A DNA stretch of 64,000 bases from Marinobacter panjinensis (GTDB taxonomy: Bacteria; Pseudomonadota; Gammaproteobacteria; Pseudomonadales; Oleiphilaceae). This document shows, piece by piece, positions 17,581 to 25,285 of the stretch (position 1 is the first letter of the stretch; every line of letters begins with the position of its first letter). A model generated the notes under the pieces. It ran no database searches. It was not told the origin of the DNA and was given only the letters and a program-made list of their open reading frames with translations. The position numbers were made by a program, and so were the translations under genes. The stretch lies in assembly GCF_005298175.1 (NCBI RefSeq), contig NZ_SZYH01000001.1, forward strand, positions 2,542,001-2,606,000. Direction: 5' to 3'.

Positions 17581-18402
17581 TCAGGCCACAGCCGATTTCG
17601 TCACTGGGCGTAATTGCAGCAGGTAAAGTGTCTCGCGTTCAAATGCCCATTCGATATCATGGGGTCCGGTACCGAAAACACCCTCGCACTGCGTCACAAG
17701 CGTGTGTAGCGCAGCCAGCTTTTTCGCATCAAGGCAGAGTTGCTCGACAAGATGCGCGGCGACCGCTTCGGTGCGGGTCAGGCCTCCGGGCACACGCTGC
17801 ACACTGATGTCCTTGAAACCCGCGCAGCTTTCAAGGAGACATCCTGCGCGATCCATGCGATAGCTGTCGGGGATGACAAGACCCTGCACAACTGCTTCAC
17901 CCAGGCCCCACGAAGCCTCGACGACAAGTTCGTCTTGACCGGTCACGGGATTGCAGGTGAATAGCACGCCGGCCACATCGGCGGCGACAAGACTCTGGAT
18001 GACCACGCCCATGCGTATGGCCGTGTCCGCCCCGACGCGGTCTCGATACGCTCGGGCAGACTCCGTTCGCGCTGATTGCCAGACGACCAGAATCGCGTCC
18101 GAAATCGCCTCGAAACCCATGAGGTTGAGAACAGTCGCATGTTGTCCGGCGAAGCTCGCGCCCACCGAGTCTTCGCCGATGGCCGACGATCTGACAGCCA
18201 CCGGTCCGGGCATCTGCGCACATAGTCTGGCGAGTTCCGTTCGCGCACCGGCGTCGCCTGCCGCGATGGCATCGACGAACGCGGTATCGAGCGCGAAACC
18301 TCCGGGCACGGGCAGCCCGGCGCGCAGCGCTGCACCGAGTTGCGTGGCTTTGCCGCCGTACACCGACTCATCGCAGGCCGAGGCCAACGGACACGGTTTC
18401 AC
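17581..18402 (-). CDS. PEP synthase-like ATP-binding subunit (PPDK_N domain alone)
   Basis: Stand-alone nucleotide-binding half of a PEP-synthase-family dikinase, 273 residues. Family motifs are intact: GGKATQLGAALRAGLPVPGG at the N-terminus, VAVRSSAIGEDSVGASFAGQ, VLFTCNPVTG, WGLGEAVVQG, and the closing DIEW...LYLLQLRPVT. There is no phospho-His domain in this protein; it is supplied by the upstream gene, which overlaps by four bases (GTGA, with GTG at 18402 as start). It should use ATP to phosphorylate the partner's histidine, releasing AMP and phosphate. It is shorter than the usual domain of about 350 residues. The layout matches the beta subunit of phenylphosphate synthase. Confidence 0.85.
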   Translation of the reverse strand: MKPCPLASACDESVYGGKATQLGAALRAGLPVPGGFALDTAFVDAIAAGDAGARTELARLCAQMPGPVAVRSSAIGEDSVGASFAGQHATVLNLMGFEAISDAILVVWQSARTESARAYRDRVGADTAIRMGVVIQSLVAADVAGVLFTCNPVTGQDELVVEASWGLGEAVVQGLVIPDSYRMDRAGCLLESCAGFKDISVQRVPGGLTRTEAVAAHLVEQLCLDAKKLAALHTLVTQCEGVFGTGPHDIEWAFERETLYLLQLRPVTKSAVA

Positions 18403-20045
18403 GGTGAGTCGATCCGGACTTCGCCTGTCGTTCCGTCCACTGTCACACGGGTTCCGTCTGCGATCTGCGCCGTGGCGATACGAGTCCCGACAACGGAGGG
18501 AATGCCATATTCGCGTCCCACGATGGCGGCGTGTGACAGCAAACCGCCCGCATTCGTGACGATGGCCCCCAGCAGAGGAAGCACGATGTTGAAGGAATCT
18601 GTGGTCGCTGCCGTGACCAGCACGTCACCACGTTCGAGACGGCCCAGGTCATCCGGCCCGTCGATGACACGTGCGATGCCGCTGTAGGTTCCGGGGCTTG
18701 CGCCGATTCCCCTGATGACGGCGCTGTCGCGATTACTTTGAACGTTGGCCCCAAGGGATTGAATGGCCGTCCCCAGGGCGGTCATCACCCGTCTCACCTG
18801 GGGTGGCAAACCGTCCATCGGAGGGGGCGGCGAAGCGGGATCGCCAAGTTCCGCAGGCGCTGTGTCGACGCGATGCCCTTTGCGATAGGAGGCGCGCGCC
18901 GCAAGCTCGGCCCCGCTCGGGCCACCCTGTCGGCCGAGAAGGGCCTGGATCTCGTCGTAACTTGCCTCGATAAGATGCGCTGCCTCTTCGATCAGGCCAT
19001 CTGCGGCAAGTCTCGCGCCGGCGGAAAGCAGCGCGCGGCGCATGACACCGCCCGCCCAGACGTCGCTGTAAAATCCGCGTTCGTCACGCAGCCGCGACAC
19101 CAGACGCACCTCGTCAAGAAGTTCATCGAAATCGGCACGGTGTTCTGCTGGAATCTTTTCCCGCAGTCTGGACACGTCTGCTTCGGCAACAGCCTCAGCC
19201 TGAGCCGCGCTCTGTTCGACGGCCATCCTGATCCGGGCGACGAGCGCGTCGGGCACTTCGATAGCCGAGGGCTCGCCGGTATCAAGACTGTTAAGCAGTC
19301 GGTCACCGACCACGCCAAGATAGTCTCTGGCTGCTTCACCCAGAGGTCCTGGGGCATCGCGGAGCTGGGCAAGGATATCCGCACTCGCCTTTCCGGATTC
19401 CAGGATTTGACGGGCATCCGGGCTGTTGCGTATTTCCTCGGCCAGTCGATCCATCTCTGGAAAGGTCCCGGCGGATTCCGGTGCCGATCCACGCGTCAGG
19501 GCCAGAAACTCGCCGATGGGAGCGTCCGTCCAAGCGCCGACATGGGCCATGAAATCACCGACTGGAAGAATCGCTGCCAAATTGAAACTGTGATGTTGAT
19601 GAATCATCCGTTCCAGGTTGTCCCGGCATTGTTCGATATAAGCGATCAACTCATCGTCGGACAAAGCCAGCGGGTCCACGGCAAGTAGCTCTTTATGCGT
19701 TCTGATCGAGGCGGGTTTCACATCGCGGTCCCAGCGCTCCAGATCCTCTCTCCAGATTTTTTTGCGGAACACATCTTCGGCGGCTCTGAAGCGCGCCGGA
19801 ATTTCCGCCTCGGGCGCCGGTACGACGGTGACGTAGGCAAAACCGTTTATAAACCGGTAGTCGAGAGTATCGATCAGCAACCCGTAGCGGCGCGCGCAGT
19901 CCAGAAAACCCTTGGTGATGCCTTGCGGGTGGATCTCGGCCTGAAAACGAGAGACTGGTCGCGGGAAATGAGCCGCGTCAACGGTCCATGATCCTGGGCC
20001 AGGTGCTTCAAATACTGATGCGGCGGATGAAGTTGTTGTGTTCAT
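18399..20045 (-). CDS. PEP synthase-like phospho-histidine/substrate subunit
   Basis: Protein of 548 residues with the PEP-utilising mobile domain at its C-terminus: GDVLVTAATTDSFNIVLPLL, then GGLLSHAAIVGREYGIP, with phospho-acceptor His505. The first 400 residues are helical and charged, with no ATP-grasp motifs, and in position correspond to the substrate-binding region of rifampin phosphotransferase or the alpha subunit of phenylphosphate synthase. The C-terminal PEP/pyruvate-binding barrel of true PEP synthase is absent, so the phosphoryl group probably goes to another small molecule. ATG 20045 has AGGA nine bases upstream, better than the ATG at 20063. It is first in the operon with the ATP-binding subunit and the efflux pump. 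The substrate is unknown. Confidence 0.8.
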   Translation of the reverse strand: MNTTTSSAASVFEAPGPGSWTVDAAHFPRPVSRFQAEIHPQGITKGFLDCARRYGLLIDTLDYRFINGFAYVTVVPAPEAEIPARFRAAEDVFRKKIWREDLERWDRDVKPASIRTHKELLAVDPLALSDDELIAYIEQCRDNLERMIHQHHSFNLAAILPVGDFMAHVGAWTDAPIGEFLALTRGSAPESAGTFPEMDRLAEEIRNSPDARQILESGKASADILAQLRDAPGPLGEAARDYLGVVGDRLLNSLDTGEPSAIEVPDALVARIRMAVEQSAAQAEAVAEADVSRLREKIPAEHRADFDELLDEVRLVSRLRDERGFYSDVWAGGVMRRALLSAGARLAADGLIEEAAHLIEASYDEIQALLGRQGGPSGAELAARASYRKGHRVDTAPAELGDPASPPPPMDGLPPQVRRVMTALGTAIQSLGANVQSNRDSAVIRGIGASPGTYSGIARVIDGPDDLGRLERGDVLVTAATTDSFNIVLPLLGAIVTNAGGLLSHAAIVGREYGIPSVVGTRIATAQIADGTRVTVDGTTGEVRIDSP

Positions 20046-20459
20046 GGTTTTATGTCCTGGCATGAATTTACGATTGTGACGTGTCCCTGTTAATCAATAG
20101 GACAGGCCAGCCTTCGCCCGGCCGGTGCATTTCTGCCCGAGGGAAGTCGATTGATCGCCATTAATACAAAAATAGACCCAGCCTAGGTTTCGAACAAGAA
20201 AATGATTGCTTGAGAGGTGGACTTATTCCGGCCCACTAGACACTCCCCGTTATTTCCCTATGTTTGTTCATGGGCTTTACCTTTTGGGGCATGGTGGGCG
20301 CGAATATGAAGCCAAAGTCAGCAAGCGCTCGAATTCTTCATAGGTAGCTAAGCTTTTGGCTTGACAAAATCAGAGAGTTATCCGAAAAATTTCGCGCTTG
20401 ATAAGACTGTTGAACGAGCATGCTGTCCAATACTTGTCAGGTCGCCAGGAGTAATTGCC
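20046..20459. other. Divergent intergenic region with gene relic
   Basis: This 414-base stretch separates the dikinase operon start from the hydratase start. It should hold the promoters for both directions, but I could not fix either. It contains the truncated coding relic annotated at 20249-20347. No intact gene, tRNA or convincing hairpin was seen. Confidence 0.5.
20249..20347 (+). pseudogene. Truncated relic resembling the 15932 small membrane gene
   Basis: The frame reads VISLCLFMGFTFWGMVGA, nearly identical to ALIVLCLFMGFTFWVMEGA at the 15932 locus. The nucleotide match covers TTCATGGGCTT and flanking bases (15968-16006 against 20264-20302). Here there is no start codon, an in-frame TAG lies a few codons upstream, and the sequence diverges after the helix. 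It is a non-functional fragment of the same family, on the other side of the dikinase-efflux operon. Confidence 0.6.
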
Positions 20460-21281
20460 ATGCTCGCTGCTCCGGAACTTCAAGAAATCGCCTTTCAGAT
20501 ACGAGCCGCACAGATCGAAGTGCAACAGATCGAGCCATTTACTTCGCGTATACCCGCATTTGACCTGCCGTCGGCCTACGCTGTGGCTCAACTCAATCAT
20601 AATGCTCGCTTGTCGGAGGGCGCCGTGCCCGTAGGCCGAAAAATCGGCTTTACGAACCCCGACATGTGGGCCATCTATGGTGTCCAAGAGCCGATCTGGG
20701 CCTACGTATACGATCAGACGGTCACCCGCTTGCCGATGACCGGTGGCACTTGCAGTGTCGGCAGGTTTACCGAGCCGATGATTGAGCCTGAGATTGTCTT
20801 CCACTTTCGCTCGGCGCCACCTGTCGGCGCTGACCTCTCCGCGCTACTTGCGTCCATTGACTGGGTCGCTCACGCCTTCGAGATAGTACAGTCCCACTAC
20901 CCGGGCTGGAAATTTCAGGCTGCAGACACCGTCGCCGATTGTTCATTGCACGGCACGCTGCTGCTGGGCAAACCAGTGCCCATCGACCAACTCGCTTCCG
21001 ATCCAGTTGCCGCTCTCGAATCGTTCTCCGTCGAGCTTTCATGCAACGGGGAAGTTCGGGAGGTCGGTAATGGCGCCAACGTGCTGGGTAGCCCGCTGAT
21101 GGCTTTGGTGCACTTAATTCAGGTGCTTTCAAAGCAGCCGGAATGTTTGCCACTGCAAGCCAATGAGATCGTAACGACTGGCACCATCACAACGGCTCAG
21201 GCCGTTCGGTCCGGCGAGTCATGGCAAACGAAGGTACAAGGTATCGCGCTGCCGAACCTTGCTGTGGACTTTCTTCCGTGA
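20460..21281 (+). CDS. 2-oxopent-4-enoate hydratase / oxalocrotonate decarboxylase family protein
   Basis: Enzyme of the MhpD/DmpE/DmpH group within the fumarylacetoacetase-like fold, 273 residues. These enzymes act on 2-oxo-4-enoic acids made by meta-cleavage of catechols. Visible marks are GRKIGFTNPDMW, the metal-binding EPMIEPEIVFHF, a central His (WVAHAFEIV), DCSLHGTLLLG, and the terminal GSPLMALVHLIQ. The start is ATG 20460 with AGGAG eight bases upstream; the longer open frame lacks family similarity. No ring-cleavage dioxygenase, aldolase or dehydrogenase is nearby, so it is an orphan from such a pathway or acts on another keto acid. It is divergent from the dikinase operon. Confidence 0.8.
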   Translation: MLAAPELQEIAFQIRAAQIEVQQIEPFTSRIPAFDLPSAYAVAQLNHNARLSEGAVPVGRKIGFTNPDMWAIYGVQEPIWAYVYDQTVTRLPMTGGTCSVGRFTEPMIEPEIVFHFRSAPPVGADLSALLASIDWVAHAFEIVQSHYPGWKFQAADTVADCSLHGTLLLGKPVPIDQLASDPVAALESFSVELSCNGEVREVGNGANVLGSPLMALVHLIQVLSKQPECLPLQANEIVTTGTITTAQAVRSGESWQTKVQGIALPNLAVDFLP

Positions 21282-21483
21282 AGACGCCGCGACGCTGGAC
21301 TAAACGCTCCTGGCCTATTGTCAGCTTATTTGACGGCTGTAACGACCTTTAAGGGTACGTGGTGTCAGATACGCTTACACGTTATAAGAGGTGCGCCATC
21401 AGCCTGTTGATTGTAAAGCCAGTTTTATATGGCTCGAACATTGCTTCGATGACCCTGGCAATCTCATTTGCAAGGAGCTGACT

Positions 21484-22062
21484 ATGAAAAACTTATGGTT
21501 GATGTTTGTCATGGCATTCTTGGTGCTGCCCGGCTGGGCGAGCGCAACATTGATTGGTGATCAAGTGCTCATCGAGCAAAACAGGACGACCCTTGGAACG
21601 TTTCGGGACGACTTGGTAACCGTGGGCGCTGGCGTCGAGTTGAGCTGCCCCGGCGCCTTCGAGTTGTGCGAAGCCAATATCCCGGGTGACTCACAGGGCT
21701 CGATTGATATTGGGGCTTCGTCAATACTGTTTAACCTCGGCAGTATCATTGCTGCAGCGTTCGAAAGTGATATCTTTAACGGATACATTTTCTCGGATCT
21801 CGACTGGACCGATGGGCCCGGAGCCATTACCGGCGTCAGTCTTGTCACCGACGTGGACGGGCTGATTGCATCGCGGATCAGCTTTGGCAGCGACTTTGTG
21901 GCCGTGAATTTCGAGTCGCTGTTGCTGGATGAAGACGATACCTTCTTCGAACTCACTCTGACCCACTCCGTTTCCGTTCCCGAACCCGGTACCCTGGGGC
22001 TGTTGGTAGCCGGTTTGCTAGGCTTCCTCGCGAAAAGTCTGTCCAGAAGGCACCGTTCCTGA
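21484..22062 (+). CDS. PEP-CTERM sorted surface protein
   Basis: Exported protein of 192 residues. An N-terminal signal peptide (KNLWLMFVMAFLVLPGWASA) is followed by an acidic, Asp/Ser-rich body with beta-like repeats, and then the tripartite sorting tail: VPEPGTLGLLVAGLLGFLAK and a basic end SRRHRS. The PEP motif, helix and Arg cluster are the recognised exosortase signal. ATG 21484 is preceded by AAGGAG at six bases; an open frame extends upstream but has no signal-peptide character. Two Cys residues lie about ten apart in the body. No exosortase gene is in the window, so it must be sorted by one encoded elsewhere, or the gene is an orphan. Confidence 0.85.
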   Translation: MKNLWLMFVMAFLVLPGWASATLIGDQVLIEQNRTTLGTFRDDLVTVGAGVELSCPGAFELCEANIPGDSQGSIDIGASSILFNLGSIIAAAFESDIFNGYIFSDLDWTDGPGAITGVSLVTDVDGLIASRISFGSDFVAVNFESLLLDEDDTFFELTLTHSVSVPEPGTLGLLVAGLLGFLAKSLSRRHRS

Positions 22063-22101
22063 TCATTAGGAGGCTGGAAAAGCCGACCGGTTGGACGAAC
22101 C

Positions 22102-23391
22102 CTACGCTCCACCGGCCTCCGTCAGAAAGGCGGCCCCGAGAGGCGCCCGTGAGTCAGTCTCGCCTGCAAGATCAGGCTTCCCGAGCGTTGCCAATTCTGA
22201 CGTTTTCATTGCCTTTCTCATCAACATCCGGCTATTACGACCCGAATCCGGAAAACAACTCTGGCCGGCTCTCCAGTTCAGCATCACGCTGGTTGCTTCA
22301 GTTCGCGCAGGAAGGTTGCGAAGACGCTCGTACATAGCTTCATGCTGGCGATGGGCAGCGTTATCAACAACCACTACAAACGCACTGGGTGAATAACGGG
22401 CAAGATAGCTGCCTTCATCAATGACCTTGATGACCTCATTGGCGGCCGCTGTCATGGCCCCTTCAGCCTGCTCGCCTGGGATATCCCGGTAATTGGCGAC
22501 CTCCAGATAAATCACAGCAAAAGCATTTTCATCAGGCTCACTTCTCGCCAGCTCCATAACCATGTGGTTGGCCAGGCTGGCGCGGTTTGGTAGCCCAGTG
22601 GTCGCATCATAAAGCGCCTTGCGCTCAATACGTTCAGATTGTTCCTGAGCCAGAAACGCTGCGTTGCGACGATGTTTGACGTCGGTGCCGGACACAACCA
22701 GAGCCACAAAGATAAGTGCTCCGCTAACCAGCGCAAGAGGGGTGCCCAACCAATCACCTGACAACAGGTTGTCTGCGGCAGGCAGGGCATTCTCGGGATA
22801 TATCATCGCTGCCATGCCGGTGTAGTGCATACCACAGATGGCCACGCCCATGATCAGTGCTGCCCCAAACTGAAAGGCAATCCCTTTGAATCCCTGAACC
22901 GACTGCAGGCTACGGCAAATCAGCAATGCGACTGCAGAAGCACCAAGCGCGATTATCAGGGAAGCCGCGAACAGCAAAGGGTCGTAGGTCATGCCGGGAT
23001 TCATCTGCATCGCTGCCATACCGACATAGTGCATGGTAGCAATGCCGCCCCCCATAAAGAGGCTGCCGATGATGATGTGTACCGCTCCCGCCCGCTTGTT
23101 ACCAATGATGTACAAGGCGAGGCCCGAGGTGCCCACGGCGGCTAACCAGGAAGCAACGGTAATGGCAAGGTCGTAACTCATTTCCATTGGCATCACGTAG
23201 GCCTGCATGCCGACGAAATGCATTACCCATACGCCGCTTCCCATCGACAAAGCGCCGAGCAGCAGCCAGACTCGCGCTTTTATCCGCTCGAGTGACGCAA
23301 GCTGAGCACCAAAATATAACGCGCTGTAAGAGGCAAGAACTGCCACGACATAAGACGCGGCCACCAAGGTGAAATCGTATTGTTCAGTCAT
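22102..23391 (-). CDS. MHYT membrane sensor with degenerate GGDEF domain
   Basis: Protein of 429 residues. The N-terminal half has seven membrane helices and three copies of the MHYT signature (MHFVGM, MHYVGM, MHYTGM), proposed in this family to bind a metal that senses O2, CO or NO. The cytoplasmic half begins like a diguanylate cyclase (ALYDATTGLPNRASLANHM), but the catalytic GGDEF position reads SPSAF in ARYSPSAFVVVVDN, so cyclase activity is unlikely. There is no EAL domain. It may act as a c-di-GMP or protein-binding sensor. The start is ATG 23391; an upstream in-frame GTG at 23418 is less likely. It converges on the PEP-CTERM gene. Confidence 0.85.
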   Translation of the reverse strand: MTEQYDFTLVAASYVVAVLASYSALYFGAQLASLERIKARVWLLLGALSMGSGVWVMHFVGMQAYVMPMEMSYDLAITVASWLAAVGTSGLALYIIGNKRAGAVHIIIGSLFMGGGIATMHYVGMAAMQMNPGMTYDPLLFAASLIIALGASAVALLICRSLQSVQGFKGIAFQFGAALIMGVAICGMHYTGMAAMIYPENALPAADNLLSGDWLGTPLALVSGALIFVALVVSGTDVKHRRNAAFLAQEQSERIERKALYDATTGLPNRASLANHMVMELARSEPDENAFAVIYLEVANYRDIPGEQAEGAMTAAANEVIKVIDEGSYLARYSPSAFVVVVDNAAHRQHEAMYERLRNLPARTEATSVMLNWRAGQSCFPDSGRNSRMLMRKAMKTSELATLGKPDLAGETDSRAPLGAAFLTEAGGA

Positions 23392-23598
23392 TTTGACACC
23401 CGTTTTCGTGAATACCACTTATGCACGGGATGTTTTCGTAAGGAGTGAAACATCCCGAAATGTGCAATCGATCACAAATACGGGGAGCTGGAGACTATTG
23501 ACTCATAATAACTGTAGCGTTTTGTAACATATGCAGGAAGGCTTTAGATTTTCAGCGGGGGAGATGCGCACTCGCAGAAAGCCTGGAGGCCTGGTGGT

Positions 23599-23775
23599 TC
23601 ACCACTGCTCTCTGTCTTCTGCGCTTTCTTCGGCTTCAATTTCCGCCTTGCGCTCCTGGATCTTTTTCATCTTTTCCTTCGATATCGGCATTTTGCCGCT
23701 ATCACGCAGCATGAACAGTCCGCCAAGCACCAGGGCAATGGCACCCAGAAGAAAGACCCAGCCTATCGTTGGCAT
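23599..23775 (-). CDS. DUF2897 family small membrane protein
   Basis: Protein of 58 residues with one N-terminal membrane helix (IGWVFLLGAIALVLGGLFML), followed by a highly charged Lys/Glu tail, as in DUF2897. I chose the ATG at 23775, since GGGAG lies eight bases upstream; the ATG two codons earlier would be only two bases from it. Function unknown. It is divergent from the glycosylase gene, with about 85 bases between their starts. Confidence 0.7.
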   Translation of the reverse strand: MPTIGWVFLLGAIALVLGGLFMLRDSGKMPISKEKMKKIQERKAEIEAEESAEDREQW

Positions 23776-23859
23776 TAGCATGACTCCCTGACCGGATTGG
23801 TTTCCTTTATAGTGGACCACACACCTTCAAACCTACAACCAGATTTCGGATATTACTCC

Positions 23860-24528
23860 ATGTCCTTTGCCAGAATTTACAGCCAGGCAGCCGCCCGCAA
23901 GGGAGGAGACGCCGAATTGCGGGCACTGCTACCCCGGGTCGCCGGGCCTGACGAGCTGGAAGCCCGGGGCGACGACCGCTACCTGTCGGAGGTTACCCGC
24001 TGTGTGTTCAAGGCCGGATTCGTGTGGCGGGTCATCGAGAACAAATGGCCGGGTTTCGAGGCTGCGTTCAAGGGCTTCGTACCGCTCTACTGGCAGCAGG
24101 TACCTCCAGAAGTGCTGGAGGACTTGGCGCAGGACGAGCGCATTGTGCGCAACATGCAGAAAATCCGAACCGTACCGGATAACGCCAGGATGATTGTGGA
24201 TGGCGGCCGTGAGCACGGCAGCTTCGGGGCTTTCCTCAGCCACTGGCCCTCGGATGATCAGGTTGGCCTGCTGATGTGGCTCAAACGCAACGGGGCCCGG
24301 CTGGGTGGCAATACCGCCCAGTATTTCCTGCGCCGGGTTGGCTGGGATGGCTTTATTTTGTCTTCGGATGTGGTCGTCGGGCTGCACCGTGAAGAACGGC
24401 TGGACGCGACGCCAGGCAGCAAAAAAGCCCTGGTGCAGGCACAACAGGCGTTCAATGACTGGCACCGGGAAACTGGCCTGCCCTACAGTCATTTATCGCG
24501 GATTCTGTCCTGTTCGGTGGGGGACTGA
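23860..24528 (+). CDS. DNA-3-methyladenine glycosylase I family protein
   Basis: Protein of 222 residues of the Tag/HhH glycosylase family, which removes 3-methyladenine from DNA. The segments FKAGFVWRVIENKWPGFEAAF and RRVGWDGFILSSDVV match the family fold. It is more divergent than E. coli Tag: the N-terminal zinc-ligand Cys and C-terminal His/Cys cluster of Tag are not evident, so it belongs to a side branch. ATG 23860 begins MSFARIYSQAA; the Shine-Dalgarno sequence is weak. The gene converges on the J-domain gene with two bases between their ends. Confidence 0.75.
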   Translation: MSFARIYSQAAARKGGDAELRALLPRVAGPDELEARGDDRYLSEVTRCVFKAGFVWRVIENKWPGFEAAFKGFVPLYWQQVPPEVLEDLAQDERIVRNMQKIRTVPDNARMIVDGGREHGSFGAFLSHWPSDDQVGLLMWLKRNGARLGGNTAQYFLRRVGWDGFILSSDVVVGLHREERLDATPGSKKALVQAQQAFNDWHRETGLPYSHLSRILSCSVGD

Positions 24529-24530
24529 CT

Positions 24531-25277
24531 TTATTCGCCGAGCAGGAGCTCCTTGGCCTCGTTGATACGGGCTGCAAAATAGTTACTGCCGCCACGGTCC
24601 GGGTGCATCTTCTGCATCATGCGGCGATGCGCCTGGATGATGTCATTGCGAGAGGCATCAGGCTTCACCCCCAGGATATCCCGGGCTTCACTTTCAGAAA
24701 GTGTGCCGCCACGGTACCTTTCTTCGCTTTCCCCGCGTTCGCTGTCATCACCGGTGTGGGGGTCATCTGCACGCCAGGAGTCGCCAAAGCGGCGGTCCAG
24801 GTATGTTTCCAGCAGCCGGGCGGAATCGTCATCATGCTGCCTGCAGTATTGCAGTAGTTCGATAAACTCGCCTTCGCCCAGATCCGCCAGCGCCCGACCT
24901 GCCATGGGGCCTTTCAGTATCTCGCCGGTCATGTCTCCGGAGTCGTGGTCCAGTGTCATGTTGAGGATGTCACTGGCAACGTTAGACTGGTTGCCCGTTC
25001 GGGCTTCGGCACCCTCTGTGCCGCCGGCTCCGCCTCCGAAGCCCCCGGGCCCGCCGCCCAGCAACCCTGGCAGGAAACGGCGCAGCAGCGGAAACAGGAA
25101 GCCCAGCAGGGCAAACAGGAAGTGCAAGCGGCCCGTCAGCGCCATAACAACCACCATCAGGATGCCGGAAAACAACACCAGTTTGATAATAGCGGGTTTA
25201 CGCTGGCTGGCCGGTTGGCTGCGCAGCCAGAACCATGCAACAACCGCCAGAATAATAACCAGAAACGTTAATGGCAC
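24531..25277 (-). CDS. Membrane-anchored J-domain co-chaperone
   Basis: Protein of 248 residues: an N-terminal membrane helix, a second hydrophobic stretch near residues 30-65, a Gly-rich linker (GGGPGGFGGGAGG), a helical middle domain, and a C-terminal J domain with the HPD motif in MHPDRGGSNYFAARIN. The J domain at the C-terminus behind a membrane anchor recalls DjlA and mitochondrial Tim14 types. It should stimulate DnaK at the inner membrane. The VWA gene lies eight bases upstream on the same strand, so the two are likely co-transcribed. Confidence 0.82.
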   Translation of the reverse strand: MPLTFLVIILAVVAWFWLRSQPASQRKPAIIKLVLFSGILMVVVMALTGRLHFLFALLGFLFPLLRRFLPGLLGGGPGGFGGGAGGTEGAEARTGNQSNVASDILNMTLDHDSGDMTGEILKGPMAGRALADLGEGEFIELLQYCRQHDDDSARLLETYLDRRFGDSWRADDPHTGDDSERGESEERYRGGTLSESEARDILGVKPDASRNDIIQAHRRMMQKMHPDRGGSNYFAARINEAKELLLGE

Positions 25278-25285
25278 AATGAGCG

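Noticed and set aside
18738-19688. Plus-strand open frame opposite the phospho-His subunit
   Set aside because: The minus-strand frame carries the mobile-domain motif and couples to the next gene; the plus-strand translation shows no domain.
17581-20045. Calling the split dikinase a rifampin phosphotransferase or a PEP synthase outright
   Set aside because: It lacks the C-terminal PEP-binding barrel of PEP synthase, and the substrate region cannot be assigned to rifamycin by eye. Only the superfamily chemistry is secure.
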